DNA of 64,000 nucleotides from Leucobacter aridicollis (GTDB taxonomy: Bacteria; Actinomycetota; Actinomycetes; Actinomycetales; Microbacteriaceae). Below, piece after piece: positions 17,382 through 27,496 of this stretch. Each line of letters opens with the position of its first letter. The first letter of the stretch is position 1. The notes below the pieces were generated by a model, which worked only from the letters and a program-made list of their open reading frames with translations, was not told where the DNA came from and did no database searches. Both the position numbers and the translations under genes were made by a program. Location of the stretch: NCBI RefSeq assembly GCF_013409595.1, contig NZ_JACCBD010000001.1, forward strand, positions 1,674,001 through 1,738,000, in the 5' to 3' direction.

Positions 17382-19192
17382 TGGGTGCGCACGTTGAACT
17401 CGACGAGGTCACCGTATCCGGCGCTGGCCGCCTGCGTCTTGGGCCGTTCACCGGGACGTTCGCCCCGAGCAGCGTCACCGCCGTGATCGGTGGCGACGGG
17501 GCTGGCAAGTCTACGCTGCTGAGCCTCCTCGCAGGCCGCCTGAGCCCTGCGTCTGGATCGCTCACCGGGCTGCCGACGGATCGGCATCGCGTCGGCTACC
17601 AGCCCGCCGACTCGGGCGTGTGGCGAAACCTCTCGGTCGCGGAGAACCTCGACTTCGTGACGAACGTGTACGGTCTCGACCGAGCGTACGCACGGGCGCG
17701 CGCGTCCGAGATGCTCTCGCGCGCCGGGCTCCTCGGCGCTGAGGATCGGCTCGCCGGGCGCCTATCGGGAGGGATGCGGCAGAAACTCGGGATCATCCTC
17801 GCGACGCTGCATGAACCCGACCTGGTGCTCCTCGATGAGCCCACCACGGGGGTTGACCCGATCAGTCGATCCGAGGTGTGGCGGCTCATCGCTGGCACCG
17901 CTGCCGCGGGCGCGACAGTTGTGTTCGCGACCACCTATCTCGACGAGGCCGAACGGGCGAACTCCCTCTTTCTGCTCGGAGAGGGCACAGTGCTCGCCGC
18001 AGGAGACGCGTCGGCCGTTGCGTCAGCGACACCGGGCCGCGTGTGGCTCGCGCCAGTCGCGGCGGCGGACAGCGCGCCCGTATTGCGGCGGGGCACGAGC
18101 TGGCGGCGCGGCACCGACGCGTACTCGTGGACCGCGAGCGACGGGGAGGCGCCCGGCCCGTCGTTTCGCCCGGCCCCCATCGACGTGGAGACCGCGAGCA
18201 TCGCACTCCTGCTCGCACGCGGCGCCCCGACCGCAGACTCGCCGGCGGTCCGGGTGGGCCTGTCCGGCCCGCTGCGAGACGAGGGCCAGCCGGCCGGGAA
18301 GGGGACGCAGCGCGTGCTCGCGTCCGCCGCAGGGGTGTCACGCTACTACGGCACGCACGCGGCGCTCACGGGGGTGTCACTCGAGGTCAGTCAGGGCGAG
18401 ATCGTCGGCCTGCTTGGCGGCAATGGGGCGGGAAAGACGACGCTCATCCGTGCACTGCTCGGCCTGGAAGCTGTGGACGCCGGCGCGACCACACTGCTCG
18501 GCGGCGCGCCCACATTGGCGGCGCGGCGACGGCTGGGCTACGTGTCCCAGGGGCTCGGGCTCTACCCCGGGCTCACGGCCCGCGAGAATGTCGAGTTCGC
18601 AGCCTCCGTGTTCGGCGTCGCGGCCCCGCCCGCAACGCTGTCGCTCGCGGCCTCCTTCGGGCGCCGCCCGGTCGCGACGCTGCCGCTGGGGACCCGGCGC
18701 CGCATCGCTGCAGCCGTGGCGATGCTGCACGATCCTGAGTTGCTCGTCCTCGACGAGCCAACATCCGGCATGGACGCCCTCAGCCGGGCTGAGCTGTGGA
18801 AGTCGCTCCGGCTGCGGGCAGACGACGGCATGGGAATCCTCGTGAGTAGGCACTATATGCAGGAGGCCGAGCAGTGCGATCGCCTCGTCATCCTAGGCGA
18901 CGGTGTGGTCGTCGCCGCTGGCTCCGTGGCGGAAATCACCGCCGCCCAGCACTCCGTCGCGGTCATCGCCGAGCGCTGGGACGAGGCCTTTGCGCGCCTC
19001 GACGCAGGCGGGGTCCCGGTGCTCTTGGACGGTCGCACCGTGCGCCTGCCGGGGGCGGACCCGCGGGTGGTCAGCGAAGCTCTGTCGGGTATCGACGCCA
19101 AGGTCGCGCGGGTGCCCGCCACGCTCGACGAAACAATGCTGCTCGACTCGCTCAGGGCTGAACGGCGCGGCGGGGGTCCGGCGCTAGGATAG
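17381..19192 (+). CDS. Fused double ABC ATPase (YbhF-like)
   Basis: 603 aa with two nucleotide-binding domains. Domain 1 (about 1-215) has Walker A GGDGAGKST, signature LSGGMRQKLGI and Walker B LVLLDEPTTGVD. Domain 2 (about 305-520) has Walker A GGNGAGKTT and Walker B LLVLDEPTSGMD. Its signature is degenerate, however (LPLGTRRRIAAAVAM instead of LSGGQ). This resembles YbhF, which works with YbhS and YbhR permeases, but only one permease gene is present here, so that permease may homodimerise. Start by TAATG overlap with the permease. Confidence 0.9.
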   Translation: MGAHVELDEVTVSGAGRLRLGPFTGTFAPSSVTAVIGGDGAGKSTLLSLLAGRLSPASGSLTGLPTDRHRVGYQPADSGVWRNLSVAENLDFVTNVYGLDRAYARARASEMLSRAGLLGAEDRLAGRLSGGMRQKLGIILATLHEPDLVLLDEPTTGVDPISRSEVWRLIAGTAAAGATVVFATTYLDEAERANSLFLLGEGTVLAAGDASAVASATPGRVWLAPVAAADSAPVLRRGTSWRRGTDAYSWTASDGEAPGPSFRPAPIDVETASIALLLARGAPTADSPAVRVGLSGPLRDEGQPAGKGTQRVLASAAGVSRYYGTHAALTGVSLEVSQGEIVGLLGGNGAGKTTLIRALLGLEAVDAGATTLLGGAPTLAARRRLGYVSQGLGLYPGLTARENVEFAASVFGVAAPPATLSLAASFGRRPVATLPLGTRRRIAAAVAMLHDPELLVLDEPTSGMDALSRAELWKSLRLRADDGMGILVSRHYMQEAEQCDRLVILGDGVVVAAGSVAEITAAQHSVAVIAERWDEAFARLDAGGVPVLLDGRTVRLPGADPRVVSEALSGIDAKVARVPATLDETMLLDSLRAERRGGGPALG

Positions 19193-19303
19193 ATGGCAGA
19201 CCATCAGGCACCAGAGCGCCCCCGTTGCGCTCGACTACGCGGTGCCGTCCACACTGACCACGACCCCAGCGTTCTCCGCGGCGTCGAGAAAGCGGAGCGA
19301 AGC

Positions 19304-21889
19304 ATGAGCGCGATCCCCGATAAGCCGGCACTCGAAGGGTTGGAAGCGAAGTGGGGTGCGGTCTGGGAGGAATCCGGCACGTACGCCTTCGATCGCGAGG
19401 GAGCGTCGCGCGACGACGTCTACAGCATCGATACTCCCCCGCCCACGGCGTCAGGCTCGCTGCACGTTGGCCACGTGTTCTCGTACACGCACACTGACAC
19501 GGTCGCGCGGTACAAGCGCATGAACGGCAAGCGGGTCTTCTACCCGATGGGGTGGGACGACAACGGGCTCCCGACGGAGCGGCGCGTGCAGAACTACTAC
19601 GGCGTGCGCTGCGATCCGTCGCTCCCCTACGTCGAGGGCTTTGTTCCGCCGCACGACGGTGGCGACGGCAAGAGCGTCAAGGCGGCCGACCAGCAGCCGA
19701 TCTCACGCCGAAACTTCATCGAACTCTGTGAGCGACTCACGATTGAGGACGAGAAGCAGTTCGAGGCGCTGTGGCGCACCCTCGGCCTGTCGGTCGACTG
19801 GAAGCAGACCTACCGTACGATCGGCGCCGACTCGCTGCGCGCGTCCCAGCTCGCCTTCCTGCGCAACATTGAGCGCGGCGAGGCCTACCAGGCGCAGGCA
19901 CCGACGCTGTGGGATATCACCTTCCGCACCGCCGTCGCTCAGGCCGAGCTCGAGGATCGCGAGCAGCCGAGCGCCTACCACACGCTCGCATTCCACAAGT
20001 CGGACGGCTCCGGCGACATCCTCATCGACACGACGCGCCCCGAGCTGCTCGCGGCCTGCGTCGCGCTCGTCGCGCATCCCGACGACGAGCGCTTCAAGCC
20101 ACTGTTCGGCACCACGGTGCGCACCCCGGTCTTCGACGTCGAGGTGCCGATCGTCGCGCACCACCTCGCAAAGCAGGACAAGGGCACCGGCATTGCGATG
20201 ATCTGTACGTTTGGCGACGTCACCGATGTCATCTGGTGGCGAGAGCTCGACCTCCCCAACCGGGCGATCCTCGGTTTCGACGGCCGCGTCATCAGCGAGG
20301 CGCCGGCCGCGATCACCTCCGAGTCGGGTCGCGAGGCGTACGCGCAGATCGCAGGCAAGACGGTGTTCAGCGCAAAGCAGACCATGGTGGAGCTGTTGCA
20401 GGCATCGGGCGAGCTCACCGGTGAGATCCGCAAGATCACGCACCCGGTGAAGTTCTTCGAGAAGGGCGACAAGCCCCTCGAGATCGTCTCAACGCGTCAG
20501 TGGTACATCAAGAACGGCGCCCGCGACGAGGCGCTGCGCGAGCGGCTGCTCGCGCACGGCAAGGAACTCGAGTGGCACCCCGACTTCATGCGTGTGCGCT
20601 ACGAGAACTGGGTCGAGGGCCTCTCGGGCGACTGGCTGATTTCGCGCCAGCGGTTCTTCGGCGTGCCGATCCCCGTCTGGTACCCGCTCGACGCGGACGG
20701 CAACCCCGTCTTCGACGAGCCGATCGTGCCGACTGCCGACCAGCTGCCCGTCGACCCGTCGAGCGACGTCCCGGCGGGCTACACCGCTGAGCAGCGGGGC
20801 GTGGCCGGCGGCTTCCAGGGCGAGGTCGACGTGATGGACACTTGGGCCACGTCGTCGCTCACCCCGCAGCTCGCGGGCGGCTGGGAGCGCGACGAGGAAC
20901 TCTATGACCTTGTCTACCCGTTTGACCTGCGCCCGCAGGGCCAGGACATCATCCGTACCTGGCTGTTCTCGACGCTGCTGCGTTCCGAGCTCGAGTCGGG
21001 CACGCTTCCCTGGCGTCACGCGGGCATCTCGGGCTGGATTCTGGACCCCGACCGCAAGAAGATGTCGAAGTCGAAGGGCAATGTCGTCACGCCGGCTGGC
21101 ATGCTCGATCAGCACGGCTCGGACGCCGTCCGCTACTGGGCGGCTTCGGCGAAGCTCGGCACCGACGCATCGTTCGATCCGCAGAACCCAACCCAGATCA
21201 AGATCGGCCGCCGGCTCGCGATCAAGCTGCTGAACGCGGCGAAGTTCACGCTGTCGTTCGACGCGAGCGCCGCCGGCACGGTTTCGGAGCCGCTCGACCG
21301 GTCCATGCTCGCTGGCCTTGCTGGCGTCATCGCCGATGCGACCCGCGCGTTCGAGTCGTACGACCACGCACGCGCGCTCGAGCTCACCGAGTCCTCATTC
21401 TGGACGTTCTGTGACGACTACCTTGAGCTCGTCAAGGAGCGCGCGCACGGCGGGACCGGCCAAGCCCAGGCGTCCGCCGTGACCACGCTGCGTGCGGCGC
21501 TGTCGGTGTACGTGCGCCTGCTCGCGCCGTTCCTCCCGTACGCGACCGAGGAAGTGTGGTCGTGGTTCGAGGAGGGCTCCGTGCACACCGCGAACTGGCC
21601 GCTCGCGACCGAGCTCGACGACTTCGTCGGCGCTGACGCCGATGCGGGCCTGCTGGCACTCGTCGGCGGCGCACTCATCGGCGTGCGCGGCGCGAAGACG
21701 GATGCGAAGGTATCGCAGCGCACCCCGGTCACGCTCGCGGTGATCCACGCGCCCGCCACTGACGCCGCCCGCCTCGAACTCGCGGCTGGTGACCTCGCCG
21801 ACGTTGGGCGGATCGCCGAGCTCCGCATCGAGGCCGCCGACGTCACTGAGACGCAGGTGGCCGAGATCACCGTCGAGTCCGCCGAGTAG
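19304..21889 (+). CDS. valS: Valyl-tRNA synthetase
   Basis: 861 aa, the shorter bacterial type. Class I motifs HVGH (in PPPTASGSLHVGHVFS) and KMSKS (in DRKKMSKSKGNVV) are present, with an editing domain between. The ATG at 19304 is chosen (MSAIPDKP, aligned with family N-termini). The frame is open to 19193 but that extension is low-complexity. It follows the ABC exporter on the same strand with a 111-bp gap. No T-box is visible here. Confidence 0.97.
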   Translation: MSAIPDKPALEGLEAKWGAVWEESGTYAFDREGASRDDVYSIDTPPPTASGSLHVGHVFSYTHTDTVARYKRMNGKRVFYPMGWDDNGLPTERRVQNYYGVRCDPSLPYVEGFVPPHDGGDGKSVKAADQQPISRRNFIELCERLTIEDEKQFEALWRTLGLSVDWKQTYRTIGADSLRASQLAFLRNIERGEAYQAQAPTLWDITFRTAVAQAELEDREQPSAYHTLAFHKSDGSGDILIDTTRPELLAACVALVAHPDDERFKPLFGTTVRTPVFDVEVPIVAHHLAKQDKGTGIAMICTFGDVTDVIWWRELDLPNRAILGFDGRVISEAPAAITSESGREAYAQIAGKTVFSAKQTMVELLQASGELTGEIRKITHPVKFFEKGDKPLEIVSTRQWYIKNGARDEALRERLLAHGKELEWHPDFMRVRYENWVEGLSGDWLISRQRFFGVPIPVWYPLDADGNPVFDEPIVPTADQLPVDPSSDVPAGYTAEQRGVAGGFQGEVDVMDTWATSSLTPQLAGGWERDEELYDLVYPFDLRPQGQDIIRTWLFSTLLRSELESGTLPWRHAGISGWILDPDRKKMSKSKGNVVTPAGMLDQHGSDAVRYWAASAKLGTDASFDPQNPTQIKIGRRLAIKLLNAAKFTLSFDASAAGTVSEPLDRSMLAGLAGVIADATRAFESYDHARALELTESSFWTFCDDYLELVKERAHGGTGQAQASAVTTLRAALSVYVRLLAPFLPYATEEVWSWFEEGSVHTANWPLATELDDFVGADADAGLLALVGGALIGVRGAKTDAKVSQRTPVTLAVIHAPATDAARLELAAGDLADVGRIAELRIEAADVTETQVAEITVESAE

Positions 21890-21920
21890 CGCCGGCGCAC
21901 ACTAGAGAACGAGGGAACGC

Positions 21921-22271
21921 ATGCAGCTCGGGTCACGCTGGCAGGTGGGGCAGCCACCGCACCCCGGTGTGCCCGGGCTGCTGCACCCCGCTATCGCCGC
22001 CGCCGAGCGGCGCCTCGACGATGCCAGCCAGGAAGCTCGCGCCGGGGGCTCCTGGACGCTCACGTGGCTTGAGGGCCGCCCGCGGGTCGAGCTCATCGAC
22101 GCGGCGGGAACGGTGCGAGCCGATATCGGCGTCGACGCCACCGGCCGCGTGACCGAGCGGGTTCCACCCGCAGCCGGCGGGCCTGGCGCCGGTTCCGCGG
22201 CGGGCGACGCCACTGGCGTCCGGCCAGCTGCCGATGACCACGACGATGACGACGACGATTGGTTGAGCTGA
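21921..22271 (+). CDS. Small conserved-type protein with Asp-rich tail
   Basis: 116 aa, unrecognised. An N-terminal folded part of about 75 residues is rich in W (GSRWQVG, SWTLTWLEG). A Pro/Ala/Gly linker follows, ending in a run of aspartates (DDHDDDDDDWLS). No signal peptide, so cytoplasmic. It begins 31 bp after valS behind GAGGGAACGC and ends 1 bp before the next gene, so it is likely a valS-operon member. Confidence 0.7.
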   Translation: MQLGSRWQVGQPPHPGVPGLLHPAIAAAERRLDDASQEARAGGSWTLTWLEGRPRVELIDAAGTVRADIGVDATGRVTERVPPAAGGPGAGSAAGDATGVRPAADDHDDDDDDWLS

Positions 22272-22272
22272 C

Positions 22273-22764
22273 ATGACGACGACACCCCGACTCGCAGCCG
22301 GCGCCATCGCGCTTGGACTTGCGGCGACACTCCTTGCCGGATGTGCGCCGGAGCCTGACACCGTGAGCCCCGACGGCAGGGACCTCACCGAGAAGGTTGA
22401 GCCCGAGGGCGGGAGCTGGGCCGAGCCGAATCCCGAGGAAGCGTACGAGAAGTCCGCGGAGCTCCCTGACGATTTCCCAGCGGACTTCGTCGTCCCCGAG
22501 GGCGCCGTCGTCGACGACGCCGGTAGCCGCGGCTTCGGGAGCTGGTACGTCGTGTTGCGTGCGCCGGATCAGGACACGGCGAACACGCTCTGGGACGCCG
22601 TGGTGACGGGATCTGGCTTCGCCGCGTCAGACGAGGCAGAGACCGGAGACGGCGGACGCACGGCGACGCTCGTCTCCCCCGCGCTCGAGGTCACGGCCGT
22701 GACCATGGCGGGCGATGATGGCGCGGTCCTGCTGAGCTACGACATCGCCCAGGTCGTCGGTTAG
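22273..22764 (+). CDS. Putative lipoprotein
   Basis: 163 aa. Signal peptide ending in lipobox ATLLAGC (Cys about residue 24), then a negatively charged linker and a globular part of about 110 residues with no motif I recognise. It starts 1 bp after the preceding stop. Its TAG overlaps the convergent clpX stop by 4 bp (TTAG). Exported and membrane-anchored; function unknown. Confidence 0.8.
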   Translation: MTTTPRLAAGAIALGLAATLLAGCAPEPDTVSPDGRDLTEKVEPEGGSWAEPNPEEAYEKSAELPDDFPADFVVPEGAVVDDAGSRGFGSWYVVLRAPDQDTANTLWDAVVTGSGFAASDEAETGDGGRTATLVSPALEVTAVTMAGDDGAVLLSYDIAQVVG

Positions 22765-24032
22765 GCGCTTTCGCGCCCGCTCTCGGCCATCACTAGCAGC
22801 GGCGGTGCCTGCTCGAGCACTGCTTCTCGGGTGACGACGACCTTCGCGACGTCGTCGTTCGACGGCACCTCGAACATCGCCGGCCCGAGCACGGTCTCGA
22901 GGATCGATCGCAGGCCGCGCGCGCCGGTCTTGCGAGCAACCGCAAGGTTCGCGATCTCCGCCAGGGCTGCGTCCTCGAATTCGAGCTCGACATCGTCGAT
23001 CTCGAACATGCGCTGGAACTGCTTCACGAGGGCGTTCTTCGGCTCGGTAAGGATGCGCTGTAGCGCCTCGGTGTCGAGCGGGTCGACCGTCGCGATGACG
23101 GGCAGTCGGCCAATGAACTCGGGAATCAGGCCGAACCTGTGCAGGTCCTCCGGCTGCACCTCTGCAAACAGCTCGGATTCGTCGCGCTTGCTCCCCATGG
23201 GGGTGCCGAAGCCGATGCCGCCCTTGCCGAGGCGCTGGGCGATGATCTCCTCGAGCCCGGAGAACGCGCCAGCGACGATGAACAGCACGTTCGTCGTGTC
23301 GAGCTGGATGAACTCCTGGTTCGGATGCTTCCGTCCGCCCTGCGGCGGGATCGACGCGACCGTGCCCTCGAGGATCTTCAGGAGTGCCTGCTGCACGCCC
23401 TCCCCCGAGACGTCGCGGGTGATCGACGGATTCTCGGCCTTGCGCGTGATCTTGTCGATCTCGTCGATGTAGATGATGCCAGTCTCGGCGCGCTGGACGT
23501 CGAAGTCCGCGGCCTGCAGCAGCTTCAGCAAGATGTTCTCGACGTCTTCGCCGACGTAGCCGGCCTCGGTGAGCGCTGTGGCGTCTGCGACGGCGAACGG
23601 CACGCCGAGCTGTCGGGCGAGCGACTGGGCCAGGTACGTCTTGCCGCAGCCGGTCGGGCCGATCATCATGATGTTTGACTTGGCGATCTCGACCTGCTCG
23701 GTCGCGAACTCTGCGCTGGTGATGGCGCTCGCCGCGCGGACGCGCTTGTAGTGGTTGTAGACGGCAACGGCGAGTGACTGCTTCGCGCGGTCCTGGCCAA
23801 TCACGTACTGGTCGAGGAAGTCCGCGATCTCGCGCGGCTTGTGGAGCGTGAAGTCGCTCGCTTCGGCCGGCTGATGCTCGGAGAGCCGCTCCTCGATGAT
23901 CTCGTTGCACAGTGCGACGCACTCGTCACAGATGTAGATCTGCGGGCCGGCAATGAGCTGCGCGACCTGCTTCTGAGACTTACCGCAGAACGAGCACTTC
24001 AGCACTTCGCTGCTTTCGCCTATACGCGCCAT
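22761..24032 (-). CDS. clpX: ClpXP unfoldase ATPase subunit
   Basis: 423 aa. N-terminal zinc-binding domain (CSFCGKSQ ... CDECVALC), AAA+ Walker [13 protein letters not shown], Walker [19 protein letters not shown], sensor and C-terminal D2 regions. It unfolds tagged proteins and feeds them to ClpP. It lies downstream of clpP1-clpP2 but a 12-bp-stem hairpin in the 130-bp gap suggests separate transcription. Confidence 0.98.
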   Translation of the reverse strand: MARIGESSEVLKCSFCGKSQKQVAQLIAGPQIYICDECVALCNEIIEERLSEHQPAEASDFTLHKPREIADFLDQYVIGQDRAKQSLAVAVYNHYKRVRAASAITSAEFATEQVEIAKSNIMMIGPTGCGKTYLAQSLARQLGVPFAVADATALTEAGYVGEDVENILLKLLQAADFDVQRAETGIIYIDEIDKITRKAENPSITRDVSGEGVQQALLKILEGTVASIPPQGGRKHPNQEFIQLDTTNVLFIVAGAFSGLEEIIAQRLGKGGIGFGTPMGSKRDESELFAEVQPEDLHRFGLIPEFIGRLPVIATVDPLDTEALQRILTEPKNALVKQFQRMFEIDDVELEFEDAALAEIANLAVARKTGARGLRSILETVLGPAMFEVPSNDDVAKVVVTREAVLEQAPPLLVMAESGRESA

Positions 24033-24093
24033 ATTCCGAAACCTCCTCGCGCCGCATGTACGCTTCGAGCCTAGTAGTGACCCCCGACAATGA

Positions 24094-24131
24094 CTGACGG
24101 CGCGCCGCCATTTCGGGCCGCGCGCCGTCAG
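24094..24131. terminator. Hairpin between clpP2 and clpX
   Basis: Perfect 12-bp stem CTGACGGCGCGC/GCGCGCCGTCAG (24094-24105/24120-24131) with a 14-nt loop, 31 bp after the clpP2 stop. Lacks a U-run. Likely attenuates or ends clpP1-clpP2 transcription ahead of clpX. Confidence 0.65.
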
Positions 24132-24162
24132 CTTGTAATCACACTGTTATCGAACGCTGTCG

Positions 24163-24834
24163 CTACTGGGTGATGACGGGCTGCGGATTCTTGCGGCTCG
24201 TCAGCACCTGGTCGACGAGTCCGTACTCGAACGCCTCCTGGGCGCTCAGGATCTTGTCGCGATCGATGTCCGTGTGTACTTCCTCGATCGAGCGCTTCGA
24301 GTGCTTGGACAGCGTCTCCTCGAGCCACTCGCGCATCCGCTGGATCTCGCGAGCCTGGATCTCGATGTCGGAGGCCTGGCCGTGGCCGCCCTGTCCGCTC
24401 GAGGGCTGGTGGATGAGCACGCGCGCGTTCGGCAGCGCGAGGCGCTTGCCCGGCGTGCCGCCAGCGAGCAGCACGGCTGCGGCGGAGGCCGCCTGTCCGA
24501 GGCACACGGTCTGGATGTGCGGGCGCACGTACTGCATCGTGTCGTAGATCGCCGTCATCGCGGTGAACGAGCCACCGGGTGAGTTGATGTACATCGTGAT
24601 ATCGCGCTCGGGGTCCTGGCTCTCGAGCACGAGCAGCTGAGCCATCACGTCGTCCGCCGAGGCGTCGTCAACCTGGACGCCGAGGAAAATGATGCGGTCT
24701 TCGAAGAGCTTCGCGTAGGGGTCCTGGCGCTTGAAGCCGTAGGCGGTGCGCTCCTCGAAGGTGGGCAGCACGTAGCGGGAGTCGGGCATCATGCGATCAG
24801 CAGAGCCACCCTGCGGCATGTAGAGATTCGTCAT
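24163..24834 (-). CDS. clpP: ATP-dependent Clp protease proteolytic subunit 2
   Basis: 223 aa. Serine peptidase with the Ser in [11 protein letters not shown], the His in [14 protein letters not shown] and an Asp in [12 protein letters not shown]. The insert around the active-site histidine and the N-terminal extension fit the second actinobacterial ClpP. With ClpP1 it forms a mixed tetradecamer in this phylum. 21 bp after clpP1. Confidence 0.96.
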   Translation of the reverse strand: MTNLYMPQGGSADRMMPDSRYVLPTFEERTAYGFKRQDPYAKLFEDRIIFLGVQVDDASADDVMAQLLVLESQDPERDITMYINSPGGSFTAMTAIYDTMQYVRPHIQTVCLGQAASAAAVLLAGGTPGKRLALPNARVLIHQPSSGQGGHGQASDIEIQAREIQRMREWLEETLSKHSKRSIEEVHTDIDRDKILSAQEAFEYGLVDQVLTSRKNPQPVITQ

Positions 24835-24855
24835 AATTTCTGTCTTCCTATCGGA

Positions 24856-25440
24856 CTACTTGCTCGTACCGCCGCCGCCGACAACCTCGGAGGCGGAATC
24901 GCGGATGAAGTCGACGAAGCCGTACTCGAGCGCTTCCTCGGCGGTGAACCAGCGGTCGCGATCCCCGTCCTCGTTGATCTGCTCGACGGACTTGCCGGTC
25001 TGCTTCGCGGTGATCTCAGCGAGGCGGTTCTTCATCGAAACGATGAGCTGCGCCTGCGTCTGAATGTCGCTCGCGGTACCGCCGAAGCCGCCGTGCGGCT
25101 GGTGCAGCAGAACGCGGGCGTTCGGGGTGATGTATCGCTTGCCCTTCGTGCCTGCGGTGAGCAGGAACTGCCCCATCGACGCGGCCATGCCGATGCCGAC
25201 GGTGACGATGTCGTTCGGCACGAAGCTCATCGTGTCGTAGATCGCCATACCTGCGGTGATCGACCCGCCAGGCGAGTTGATGTACAGGTAGATATCCGCT
25301 TCCGGATCCTCCGCCGCAAGGAGCAGGATCTTTGCGCAGATCTCATTTGCGTTGTCGTCGCGCACCTCAGAACCGAGCCAGATGATTCGGTCTTTCAGCA
25401 GGCGGTCGAACACGCTGTTCACGGGCGACTGTTCAGCCAT
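24856..25440 (-). CDS. clpP: ATP-dependent Clp protease proteolytic subunit 1
   Basis: 194 aa. Catalytic Ser in [11 protein letters not shown], His in [11 protein letters not shown] and Asp in [13 protein letters not shown]. Start is the ATG at 25440 with GGAG 8 nt upstream. The frame is open to 25587 but that runs into the tig terminator. The C-terminus (VVGGGGTSK) is glycine-rich. First gene of the clpP1-clpP2 unit. Confidence 0.96.
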   Translation of the reverse strand: MAEQSPVNSVFDRLLKDRIIWLGSEVRDDNANEICAKILLLAAEDPEADIYLYINSPGGSITAGMAIYDTMSFVPNDIVTVGIGMAASMGQFLLTAGTKGKRYITPNARVLLHQPHGGFGGTASDIQTQAQLIVSMKNRLAEITAKQTGKSVEQINEDGDRDRWFTAEEALEYGFVDFIRDSASEVVGGGGTSK

Positions 25441-25548
25441 TCGGCGCTCCATTCGTAAGTTGCTTGATTCGAGAGTATCGACTGCGAAAGGCCCGCGCTC
25501 GCGTGTTCGCCGTGGGCGTTGCGTGGGAGCGCGTTGTTCGCTGGAAAC

Positions 25549-25585
25549 GAAGAAGTCCCCGGCCGATGTGGCCGAGGACTTCTTC
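25549..25585. terminator. Terminator after tig
   Basis: A 16-bp stem with one mismatch (25549-25564/25570-25585) and a 5-nt loop, 21 bp beyond the tig stop and more than 100 bp upstream of clpP1. It separates tig from clpP1-clpP2. Confidence 0.85.
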
Positions 25586-25605
25586 ATGACTGGTGCGTCG
25601 AAGAG

Positions 25606-27153
25606 CTACTTCTCTTCGGCAGCGGCCTTCTTCGCGGCGCGCGTGGCGGCTGCCTTCTTGGCTGCGGCCGAGCGAGCTGCCTTCTTGGCCTCCTCGTCGG
25701 CGTCGGCTGCGGGAGCGTCGTCCTTCGCGGCTGCCTTCTTGGCCGGAGCCTTCTTCGCGGGCTTCTCGGCGTCGTCCGACTTCGCAGCGGCCTTCTTCGC
25801 GGGAGACTTCTTGGCGGGCTTCTCGTCGGCGACGGCCTCGGGAGCCTCGTCGGCGTCCTCTGCGTCGTCCTCGGTGTCTACCGCGACGAACGCGCCGAGA
25901 TCGACGGGCTTGCCCGCCTTATCGGTGACTGTCGCCTTGCCGAGCGCAACAGCGAGCGCCTTGTTGCGGGTGACCTCTGCGAGGATGACCTGCAGCTGGT
26001 TGCCCTGGCTGATCGCCTGGAGGAACTGAGTCGGCTCCATGCCGTACTGCTGCGCCGACTGGTAGATGTAGTCGGAGAGCTCGTTCTGCGTCGGCGTGAC
26101 GTTCTCGCGCTCGGCGATTGCGTCGAGCAGCAGCTCCATCTGGATCTGCTTCTCGCTCGCGACGCGCACCTCTGCGCGGTGCTCGTCGTCTTCGAGACGG
26201 CCTTCGCCCTCGAGGTGACGGTGCACCTCTTCCTCAACGAGCTCCTCGGAGATCGGGATCTCCGCCTGCTCGATGAGCGTCTCGGTGAACGCGTCGCGTG
26301 CCTGGCGGCCCTGCGCGAAGACCGAAGCCTGCGAGACCTGCTCCTTGAGGCTCTCGCGGAGCTCAGCGATGGTGTCGAACTCGCTCGCGAGCTGTGCGAA
26401 CTCGTCGTCGGCCTCGGGAAGCTCGCGCTCCTTCACAGCGGTGAGCGTGAGCTCAACCTCTGCGTCCTGGCCCTCGTACTCGCCGCCGAGCAGCTGCGAG
26501 GTGAAGTTGGTGGTCTCACCAGCGGTGAGGGTCTCGACAGCATCGTCGGTGCCGGCGAGCAGGTTGCCAGCGCCAACCTCGTACGACACGCCGCTCGCCT
26601 GGTCAACTTCCTTGCCGTCGACCTTCGCGGTCAGGTCGAGCTCGACGAAGTCGCCGGTCTTTGCGGGGCGGTCGACGGTGACGAGGGTGCCGAAGCGCTC
26701 GCGCAGGCTGGTGAGCTCCGCCTCAACAGCGGCTTCGTCGATCTCGGCCTCGTCGACGGTGATCGCGAGTCCGGTGTAATCGGGAAGCGTGAACTCGGGG
26801 CGAACCTCGACCTCGAAGAGCAGTACGAGCTCGCTCGCCGCGTCTGCCGCCTCGGGCATCTTCTCGATGTCGGCTGACGGGCGGCCCATCGGGCGAACGC
26901 CAGCCTCAGCGACTGCTGCCTGGTAGAAGTCGTCGAGCGAGTGGTTGACGGCCTCGGAGATGACCGAGTCGCGGCCGAAGCGCTGGTCGATGATCTGCGC
27001 CGGTGCCTTGCCCTTGCGGAAGCCAGGAATCGAGACCTGCTCGGCGATCGACTTGTACGCGTTCTTCAGGTAGGGAGCGAGCTCGTCCTGCGTGACGGTA
27101 ACGGTCAGCTTCGTGCGGGTCGGTGTGAGCTTTTCAGCTTTCGTCTTCGGCAA
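25606..27153 (-). CDS. tig: Trigger factor with long Lys/Ala-rich tail
   Basis: 515 aa. Ribosome-associated chaperone and prolyl isomerase. The N-terminal ribosome-binding domain carries GFRKGKAP (signature loop, about residues 44-51). The FKBP-type PPIase domain lies at about 158-240 (GDFVELDLTAKVDGK) and the C-terminal chaperone arms run to about 423. It is longer than usual because of an acidic linker (424-444) and a 71-residue tail of KPAKK/AAAK repeats (445-515) that looks histone H1-like. The tail may bind rRNA or ribosomes (inference). Confidence 0.96.
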   Translation of the reverse strand: MPKTKAEKLTPTRTKLTVTVTQDELAPYLKNAYKSIAEQVSIPGFRKGKAPAQIIDQRFGRDSVISEAVNHSLDDFYQAAVAEAGVRPMGRPSADIEKMPEAADAASELVLLFEVEVRPEFTLPDYTGLAITVDEAEIDEAAVEAELTSLRERFGTLVTVDRPAKTGDFVELDLTAKVDGKEVDQASGVSYEVGAGNLLAGTDDAVETLTAGETTNFTSQLLGGEYEGQDAEVELTLTAVKERELPEADDEFAQLASEFDTIAELRESLKEQVSQASVFAQGRQARDAFTETLIEQAEIPISEELVEEEVHRHLEGEGRLEDDEHRAEVRVASEKQIQMELLLDAIAERENVTPTQNELSDYIYQSAQQYGMEPTQFLQAISQGNQLQVILAEVTRNKALAVALGKATVTDKAGKPVDLGAFVAVDTEDDAEDADEAPEAVADEKPAKKSPAKKAAAKSDDAEKPAKKAPAKKAAAKDDAPAADADEEAKKAARSAAAKKAAATRAAKKAAAEEK

Positions 27154-27213
27154 TTTGGCCTCTCATCGTCGGATCATGCTGCTATCAGCCTGTGTCGGGC
27201 CAAGCGACCCTTG

Positions 27214-27288
27214 TCGGGGCGACAGGATTCGAACCTGCGACCTCCCGCTCCCAAAGCGGGCGCTCTAGCCAAGCTGAGCTACGCCCCG
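27214..27288 (-). tRNA. tRNA-Pro(UGG)
   Basis: 75 nt. Acceptor CGGGGCG/CGCCCCG, anticodon loop TTTGGGA in stem CCCGC/GCGGG giving anticodon UGG, T-loop GGTTCGAATCC, discriminator A. CCA is not encoded. It lies 60 bp upstream of tig on the same strand. Confidence 0.97.
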
Positions 27289-27465
27289 AGACTCTCGTCT
27301 CACGGTTACGCTCACAGCGCGCAACCTGACCAATCCTAGTCCAAACCTTGGCAAATCAGCACACCGGGCGCTGTTTACGGGGCAAAAGCCCTCGATTTCC
27401 GCGAAAACACGCGGCGGAGCGGGGCCTCCGGGAGTGTCATCGTGGCCCGGCCGCCCAGAAACCAA

Positions 27466-27491
27466 GAGCCCCTCACCGGAGTGAGGGGCTC
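27466..27491. terminator. Terminator after tRNA-Gly(UCC)
   Basis: Perfect 11-bp stem GAGCCCCTCAC/GTGAGGGGCTC with tetraloop CGGA, 5 bp beyond the tRNA 3' end on the minus strand. Confidence 0.85.
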
Positions 27492-27496
27492 ATTCG

